Source of the DNA: Vicia villosa | Taxonomy: Eukaryota; Streptophyta; Magnoliopsida; Fabales; Fabaceae | Length of the DNA stretch: 64,000 nucleotides | NCBI RefSeq assembly: GCF_029867415.1 | Contig: NC_081185.1 | Span: 36,402,766 to 36,466,765, forward strand | Reading direction: 5' to 3' | Part shown: one piece after another, positions 57,272 through 64,000 of the stretch | Layout: each line of letters opens with the position of its first letter | Position numbering within the stretch: position 1 is the first letter of the stretch | Notes under the pieces: generated by a model | What the model saw: the letters and a program-made list of their open reading frames with translations, nothing else | Database searches by the model: none | What the model was told of the DNA's origin: nothing | Program-made: the position numbers and the translations under genes

Positions 57272-60200
57272 TCAAGCAAAGAGTTCCGGATAGGAATCTT
57301 TCATCTGGCTTTCTAACTCCCAGGTGACGTTTCCATCAGCTGGTCCTCCCCAAGCTACTTTGACTAAAGCTATTTCTTTACCCCGCAATTGCTTCAGTCT
57401 TCTATCTTCAATCCTCACAGGCAACGATTCAACCGTTAAGTTGTCTTTAACCTGTACATCATCCACTTGGATCACATGGGACGGATCTGAAATGTATTTC
57501 CTCAACTGAGACACATGAAACACATCGTGCAAGTTTGCAAGCACCGGCGGTAAAGCGACACAATATGCCACTTCTCCCACTTTTTCAGAAATTTGGAATG
57601 GTCCAATAAAACGTGGAGTCAACTTCTTTGACTTCAATGCCCGACCAATACCCGTCATAGGAGTAACCTTCATAAACACATGATCTCCCTCTTGAAACTC
57701 AAGTGTCTTTCTTCTTCTATCATAATAACTCTTCTGACGACTCTGAGAAGCTCTCATCTTCTCTTGAATCATCTTAATCTTCTCTGTAGTCTGTTGTACA
57801 ATTTCTGGTCCAATTACAGCACTCTCACCAGCTTCGTACCAACACAATGGTGTTCTACATCTCCTACCATACAATGCCTCAAACGGAGCCATACCTATAC
57901 TCGAATGAAAACTGTTGTTGTAGGTAAATTCAATCAAAGGCAGATAACTATCCCAAGTACCTCCTTTTTCTAGCACACAAGCTCTCAACAAATCCTCTAA
58001 TGACTGAATCGTCCTCTCAGTCTGTCCATCAGTCTGCGGATGATAAGCAGAACTCAGTCTTAGCTTAGTACCCAAAGCCTTCTGCAAACCTTCCCAGAAC
58101 TTAGACGTAAACCTCGGATCTCTGTCTGACACGATACTTGAAGGAATACCATGTAGACTAACTATCTTCTCAATATACAACTGAGCTAGCTTCTCCATCG
58201 GATAGTCCATCCTCATCGGTATAAAATGTGCAGACTTCGTCAACCTATCTACCACGACCCAGATAGCTTCACAATTTCTGACAGTTCTCGGTAAACCCGA
58301 CACAAAATCCATTGATATGCTATCCCACTTCCACTCAGGAATAAACATCGGTTGCATTAATCCAGACGGTTTCTGATGCTCAATCTTCGACTTCTGGCAA
58401 ATCAAACAAGAGTACACAAACTCGGCAATTTCCTTCTTCATTCCCGGCCACCAGAACAACTTTTTCAAGTCATGATACATCTTGGTGGCACCAGGATGAA
58501 TACTCAATCCACTACGGTGTCCTTCCTCTAAAATGCGTTTTCGGAGTTCAGCAATATCAGGGACACAAACTCGGTCATTAAACCTCAGTATACCATTCTC
58601 GTCAATTCTGAATTCACCACTCTTGCCTTGATTAATCAAAGTCAACTTATCAATCAATCCAACATCGGCTTTCTGACCTTCTCTGATTTCTTCAAGAATA
58701 CCACTAGTCAGCTTCAGCATACCCAACTTAACACTAGCAGGACCTTCGCACACTAAACTCAAGTCTCTAAATTGTTCAATCAAATCCAATTCCTTCACCA
58801 TCATCATAGACATATATAAGGTCTTCCTACTCAATGCATCAGCAACTACATTTGCTTTACCCGGATGATAATTCAAACCAAAATCATAATCTTTCAAAAA
58901 TTCTAACCACCTTCTCTGCCTCATATTCAACTCTTTCTGATCAAAGAGATACTTCAGGCTCTTATGATCACTGAATACCTCAAATCTCGAGCCATACAAA
59001 TAGTGCCGCCACAACTTCAAAACAAAAACTACAGCTGCCAACTCCAAATCATGAGTCGGATAATTCTTTTCATGTGCTTTGAGTTGTCTCGACGCATAAG
59101 CGACTACTTGTTGATTTTGCATCAATACGCCACCTAAACCCATCAGTGATGCATCACAATAAACCACAAATGATTCTGTCGGATTTGGCAAAATCAATAT
59201 AGGAGCACTAGTCAACCTCCTCTTCAGCTCTTGGAATCCTTCTTCACACTTTGCATCCCAAATAAAAGCTTGTCCCTTCCTGGTTAGTTTAGTTAACGGC
59301 AATGCTAACTTTGCAAATCCTTCAATAAACTTTCTATAGTAACCTGCAAGGCCGAGAAAACTACGAATCTCTGACACTGACTTCAGAGCTTCCCACTGTG
59401 ACACAGCTTCTATCTTTGCAGGATCAACAGCGATACCATTCTTAGAAATCACATGTCCAAGAAAACTGACTTCCTCTAACCAGAATTCACACTTCAATAG
59501 TTTGGCAAAAAGTTGCTTCTCTTTTAACAGTTCTAATACCGTTCTGAGATGTTCAGCATGTTCTTCCTCATTCTTAGAGTATATTAGGATGTCATCTATA
59601 AACACCACCACGAACTTATCGAGATAAGGATGAAAGATCCTGTTCATATACTCCATAAAAACACCAGGTGCATTAGTAACTCCAAACGGCATTACAGAAT
59701 ACTCATAATGTCCATACCTTGTTCTAAAAGCAGTCTTCTGAATATCGTCATCTTTCACACGTATCTGATGATACCCAGACCTCAGATCAATTTTGCTAAA
59801 CACACTCGCTCCAACCAACTGATCCATCAAATCATCAATCCTCGGCAAAGGATACCGATTCTTGATAGTAACCTTGTTCAATTGTCTGTAATCCACACAC
59901 AACCTCATCGAACCCTCTTTCTTCTTTACTAGTAACACAGGCGCACCCCACGGAGAAACACTAGGACGAATGAATTTCTTCTCCAGCAATTCTTCTAACT
60001 GCTTCTTCAGTTCGGCCAACTCAGATGGCGACATACGATACGGTGCCATCGACACTGGGCTAGTTCCCGGAATTAAATCAATAGAAAACTCCACTTCTCT
60101 TTCCGGTGGTAATTCATTCACATCTTCTGGAAAAACTTCTGGAAATTCACACACAACAGGTAATTCGCTACTCGCCACTTTTTCTTTCACATTCATCAAT

Positions 60201-60415
60201 GCGAACAACATAAACACTGTTGCACCATCCCCAATAGCCTCATTCACCTGTCTAGCTGTCGTTTCCAGACTATCAGTACTAACCTCTTCAGGAAAATTTA
60301 CCGTCTTCGCAAAACAATTGATATGAACACGGTTGAATTCTAACCAGTTCATTCCCAGGATTACATCGAGTTGTTTCAATGGAAGGCACACTAAGATTCT
60401 GGTCACAACGACCGA
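57272..60415 (-). CDS. pol: Tekay M: Pol (protease end, RT, RNase H, integrase, chromodomain)
   Basis: Open from 60415 to the stop at 57272; numbering starts at 60406. The first ATG is codon 19 (60350-60352), inside the protease end '[18 protein letters not shown]', which shows the N-terminal part is gone. RT spans about 145-325 with D207 and the F-I-D-D box (D271, D272). RNase H spans about 410-530 with D418, E455, D480, D523. The integrase zinc finger is H630, H637, C667, C670; the core has D700, D761, E797 with 35 residues between the last two. 'PRFIGPFQI' and a chromodomain-like end ('[20 protein letters not shown]') close it. All catalytic residues I can check are present. Translation would need a GTG/non-ATG start, the internal Met, or a fusion. 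Confidence 0.95.
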   Translation of the reverse strand, partial: SVVVTRILVCLPLKQLDVILGMNWLEFNRVHINCFAKTVNFPEEVSTDSLETTARQVNEAIGDGATVFMLFALMNVKEKVASSELPVVCEFPEVFPEDVNELPPEREVEFSIDLIPGTSPVSMAPYRMSPSELAELKKQLEELLEKKFIRPSVSPWGAPVLLVKKKEGSMRLCVDYRQLNKVTIKNRYPLPRIDDLMDQLVGASVFSKIDLRSGYHQIRVKDDDIQKTAFRTRYGHYEYSVMPFGVTNAPGVFMEYMNRIFHPYLDKFVVVFIDDILIYSKNEEEHAEHLRTVLELLKEKQLFAKLLKCEFWLEEVSFLGHVISKNGIAVDPAKIEAVSQWEALKSVSEIRSFLGLAGYYRKFIEGFAKLALPLTKLTRKGQAFIWDAKCEEGFQELKRRLTSAPILILPNPTESFVVYCDASLMGLGGVLMQNQQVVAYASRQLKAHEKNYPTHDLELAAVVFVLKLWRHYLYGSRFEVFSDHKSLKYLFDQKELNMRQRRWLEFLKDYDFGLNYHPGKANVVADALSRKTLYMSMMMVKELDLIEQFRDLSLVCEGPASVKLGMLKLTSGILEEIREGQKADVGLIDKLTLINQGKSGEFRIDENGILRFNDRVCVPDIAELRKRILEEGHRSGLSIHPGATKMYHDLKKLFWWPGMKKEIAEFVYSCLICQKSKIEHQKPSGLMQPMFIPEWKWDSISMDFVSGLPRTVRNCEAIWVVVDRLTKSAHFIPMRMDYPMEKLAQLYIEKIVSLHGIPSSIVSDRDPRFTSKFWEGLQKALGTKLRLSSAYHPQTDGQTERTIQSLEDLLRACVLEKGGTWDSYLPLIEFTYNNSFHSSIGMAPFEALYGRRCRTPLCWYEAGESAVIGPEIVQQTTEKIKMIQEKMRASQSRQKSYYDRRRKTLEFQEGDHVFMKVTPMTGIGRALKSKKLTPRFIGPFQISEKVGEVAYCVALPPVLANLHDVFHVSQLRKYISDPSHVIQVDDVQVKDNLTVESLPVRIEDRRLKQLRGKEIALVKVAWGGPADGNVTWELESQMKDSYPELFA

Positions 60416-60420
60416 CTATG

Positions 60421-60432
60421 CTCTGATACCAC
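60421..60432 (-). other. Tekay M: primer binding site (initiator tRNA-Met type)
   Basis: TGGTATCAGAGC on the minus strand, three bases inside the 5' LTR end. Confidence 0.92.
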
Positions 60433-60435
60433 TAT

Positions 60436-62329
60436 TGTAACACCCCTCTAATAACCCGCGACAAATAAACAATTATTAAATCAGAGTAACATGTAGAGAG
60501 GTATCACAATTCATAAATAATGAAAAAAGCACACGTCAGTATAAGTCATGCATTCACTGAAACACCTGAGATCATAACTCATTAATCAAATTCATGTGTT
60601 ACACAGCGGAAATACTTCATCAAGTCAACATTATATCCCTAATGTATCAGACTTCAACCAAAACAAATAAATATAGAGTTACAATCAAAACTCCAAAACA
60701 AGCGTTCTCAGTGTTACAACTATCAGAGCATGACACCTGACGCTAACTAAAACACTGACTCATGAGCTAATCCTCACCGAGTCGAACAACCGCTATCCTC
60801 AATCTGAAAATGACAACATGTAAGGGTGAGTCTCTTCAAAATTAACAAATGTTATAAGTTTATAAAGCAATAAAACGTCACAGTTGCATCATTCACCCAA
60901 TTGTTTCATAACAGACATTCAAAACAAGTCAAACAACAACCAACGCTACAACACTGGAATACATCCAATCATGTCATAAATTATGCATATGAATGAACTG
61001 ACACTATGCATGTGGTACCAACATCATCCAATGGGAATAACCCATTACCGATCCAACATCATCCAGATACGGCCCTGTCAGCACAGATTCCACACAATGG
61101 GAATCATGCCCTTTACTGATCCAACACACCCTTATGGATACAGTATCGTCAATGAATATGAATGAATGCAACATATATAACATACTTATACCATCATCAC
61201 CATCATCATCATCAATATCATCATCATCATCAAGTATGTTCATATATATTAACATCATTCAATCACAATTCTATCATCATCATATAGAAAACATACACGT
61301 ATTTGCACCAATCATCATCATCAATAAAAAATAGCATACATGTATTCTCATCATTCTAAGATCAATCAATCATTATCATATAGATTATTCTATAAGGTTC
61401 GTTTAGCTCAAAACGGCACATTAAACGGACCAACAGTTAAAAAATTATGCATCTTTGAATTTTTCAAATATCTCAAAACAATCAACAGCACGCGGCGCCA
61501 TCTCAGTTCACGGCGCGAACTGAACGTCCCAGAAATCCTTGGCTCTCTGCCAAGCTATTCGCGGCACAAACATCTACACGCGGCGCGAAGCGAGGAAAAG
61601 TTACGCCTTCGCGGCGCCAACACGGGTACGCGGCGCGACCTGTGCGTATCACAAATTCCTGGCATTCTGTCCAATTGTTCGCGGCGCACCCTATGTACGC
61701 GGCGCGAACCGGTAATTTCAGAAACCCCAACCTGCAGAAAACAGCATTCTACACATTCCAAACTCACCCAATTCATACCAGTACGAACCTAGGGAAATAG
61801 AATGCTCAAACAACACGAAAAACACCTCATAATACATCAATCACGCATCAATTGAGACCATAACAACATAGATATCATGGATTCCAAATATAAGGATCAA
61901 ACATCACACAATTTGACTCAATCCCTAAACCTATCATATGACTCAATCGACCCGAATTCTACATCTATTCAGCATTATCAACCCCCTAACCCGATAATAG
62001 ATGATAATCAGACAAGTCCCCCCTTACCTTAGACAATTTTCTTGATTCTTGGTCTCTCCCTCTACCGTTCTCCTTCACGTTCCTCGTTCTTCAGACTTCT
62101 GTTCTTTCACGTTCTTTCTTTGCTTTTCCCAAACCAAATGTTTTATGAAAACAAATAATAAAATTAGTAAAAAGGATTATTAAATCACCCCTCCTTCTTT
62201 TACTATTTCCTCATATGGCCCAAATGCCAAAACCATTATTTATTCATTATTTTCACAAAATCCTTAATAATTCTAATTATTAATTCAATATTCCGATTAA
62301 ATTAATATTAAAATTATACGGGCGTTACA
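60436..62329 (-). repeat. Tekay M: 5' LTR
   Basis: Direct repeat of 55330-57229. Indels: 12 bp lost near 60946, 3 bp gained in the ATC microsatellite near 61205, 3 bp gained near 62033. Confidence 0.97.
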
Positions 62330-62334
62330 GTTGT

Positions 62335-62804
62335 GGTGAATGTTATTGTGTTGATTGGTAAAATGATCATTTGGTGATTTGTGTGTTAAGTTGAGTAAGA
62401 TGCTTATGACGTGTATGTTGAGTGATAATGTGACTTTGATGAATACTTGAATGATGATGCCATTTTGACTAGCCGGGGTTGTTGACTTTTGTGAAGTTGA
62501 GTATCATGCATTCATAGCAAAATTGTAGGACGAAAGTATAGTGATGTTGTAGGACCTTGGTATGTTAAATGAAGTTCATGTCATTCTATAGATGTAAGTT
62601 GTGAATTCCGCTGCGAGATAATTTGTTTTGTGTTGCTATGTTAAATGAAGTTCAGTTTTAAATAAATGTTGAGAACTCGTGTTACGGAGTAGGACTATTG
62701 ATTGTGAAGTTTATAAGATGATGTGACACCCTTATTGGTGATTTGTATTTGATGTAATTCATATTATCTTACGAATATTCTTTGTGGGTTAGAAGGGTGT
62801 TACA
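62335..62804 (+). repeat. Tekay L: 3' LTR, second part
   Basis: Continues 55329 after M and the duplicated GTTGT, and ends GAAGGGTGTTACA. No primer site follows, as expected for a 3' LTR. Confidence 0.85.
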
Positions 62805-63908
62805 TCAAAGACAAAATTCAATCCAAGACTAAGCTGGAGAGAGACATCCAAACAAGGCATTTCCCAATGAGAAATAAGCTCAAATGGAGGTTCATCCTAT
62901 CCAATTATGGATGAAGAAGTTGAAACAAAATTTTTCCACGAGAAACAAACTCAGTGGGGAAACACAAAGATATAGGTCTTTTTGCCTAAAGCTGACACTT
63001 TAATGGAGGGAGTAAAGCCATCACTTAGGGAATAAGAACAATCATAATAAAGGGTTTCTCATATGTCAAGGGAATGCAAATTTGCATGTATAGAGAAAAT
63101 ATGAATGGATAAATGGATTTTATGCATATGTTAAAAAACATACTCATAAATTAACAGATATGACAACACTTGGGACGACAAAACAACACCGGGGTACAAC
63201 CAAGTACTCAGCCAATCATCGGTAGCATCTTCTGTAGAGGCATATACCTCACTGGGGATAGATTACACTCTCTCATATCAATCGTCATGTAAAAAGGATT
63301 CATTCCGAGAAGAAAACCTGTTTGAAAGGATACATTCCGAGAAGAAAACCTGCACTTAGCCAGAGACAATCGCATCAAGACTTAGTCGCTTCACAGAGGA
63401 TACCACTCTTCAATGCTTGGTTTCACATTTCAAAGTTTAATTTCCCTTGGAACAAATGTCAACATTTCCTTTTGTACTCACGAGTTTTAAGAAAATATTC
63501 TATTATTTATTTTGAAAGTGGAATTTTAACTTTGTTTCAGACATTATTTCAAAAGCATTTTTGCAATATATAGAATAAAAGTAAGAATTCCAACAATTGG
63601 ATAAGGCTCAAATTTTATAGATAGAATGGTAGTCCGCAAATGGCGTCACTCCATGGATCATTACAAAGTTTTGAAAAATGGTAACTTAAAGGGAAAATGT
63701 TACATCAAAATACAATAATCATTATTTTCCCTAACAACTTTGAATATCGACCGTATACTATTGTCAGTTGAAAGTCCTTAGAAGGCATTTCTTCAATATG
63801 GCCAGGTCATATCAGATGTGGTTTACTTGCCATAATCCCTAACTTTTGCATAGATTGCCTTTACATGCGTATTTCTTTTGATTATATGTATGTGAACAAG
63901 TTTATAAT

Positions 63909-63910
<2 letters not shown>
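62805..63910 (-). other. Ogre-like non-coding DNA N
   Basis: 'cagtggggaaac' and 'cactggggata' words recall the 3' region of B; 'cataatccctaacttttgca' near 63831 matches 'agtccctaacttttgctt' at 30846. A 25-bp duplication with 'cattccgagaagaaaacctg' occurs at 63302 and 63332. No gene; the 83-codon frame at 63322 is chance. Confidence 0.55.

Positions 63911-64000
<90 letters not shown>
63911..64000. repeat. (AT)n(GT)n compound microsatellite
   Basis: About 22 AT units followed by about 23 GT units, running off the window end. Confidence 0.98.

Larger units (their letters stand above)
55330..62329 (-). mobile_element. Tekay M: 7.0-kb chromovirus lacking gag
   Basis: LTRs 55330-57229 (1900 bp, 3' LTR) and 60436-62329 (1894 bp, 5' LTR). 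The length difference equals one 12-bp deletion and two 3-bp insertions; base changes are few, so the insertion is young. A perfect TSD, GTTGT, lies at 55325-55329 and 62330-62334. The primer site, TGGTATCAGAGC on the minus strand (+ 60421-60432), is followed within 20 bp by the end of the protease domain. Leader, gag and the protease active site are thus deleted, while the rest of pol is open. It can supply pol activities at best and needs Gag from elsewhere. Confidence 0.97.

Overview
The window is plant nuclear DNA made almost wholly of nested LTR retrotransposons. The mix of Ogre/Tat-type LTRs (start TGTCATACCCC, tRNA-Arg-type primer site), Maximus/SIRE-like copia, Tekay chromoviruses and copias carrying a 'putative plant transposon protein' type ORF points to a legume, most likely tribe Fabeae (pea, vetch, faba bean, lentil). 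That assignment is inference from repeat content. I recognise no host gene. All element classes were assigned by eye from motifs; boundaries marked by target-site duplications (TSDs) are exact, the others approximate.

Layout. A: decayed copia (-), 1-3037, with a complete 443-bp TRIM at 2187-2629 (TSD CACAA). B: Ogre-like (-); one LTR at 3038-28296 (split), internal DNA to 41988, the other LTR at 41989-45316. The B LTR at 3038-28296 was hit by copia C (-), 4826-27517, TSD GTGGT. C was hit by a solo Ogre-like LTR D, 6797-10045 (TSD TCAGC), and by copia E (+), 11094-25936 (TSD GATTT). The 3' LTR of E was hit by an Athila-like gypsy deletion derivative F (-), 20706-25622 (TSD CTTAT). This is a four-level nest, B > C > E > F. 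The internal part of B holds a Maximus-like element G (+), about 32755-38280. H: copia remnant (-), 45317-48390, broken by a hAT-type MITE at 47379-48195. J: an Ogre LTR (+), 48957-52050, with a polypurine tract before it and a primer site after it. K: copia LTR fragment, about 52650-53219. L: 3' half of a Tekay chromovirus (+), 53220-62804, whose LTR was hit by M, a Tekay (-) with near-identical LTRs, 55330-62329 (TSD GTTGT). N: Ogre-like non-coding DNA, 62805-64000, ending in an (AT)n(GT)n microsatellite.

Only M still encodes reverse transcriptase. The other elements look dependent on partners supplied in trans: E kept gag and integrase but has a plant-transposon-protein-like ORF, behind a promoter-like stretch, where RT/RNase H should be; C and H carry relatives of that ORF; F is a gag fused to stubs of pol; M has lost gag; G has no ORF. 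The most unusual signals are the RT-less, second-ORF copia class, the TRIM whose LTR/internal junction builds a tRNA-like Pol III promoter, tRNA-like modules in two Ogre-like LTRs, paired ATCGAT palindromes exactly 21 bp apart in the J LTR, and tandem repeats in Ogre 3' regions.
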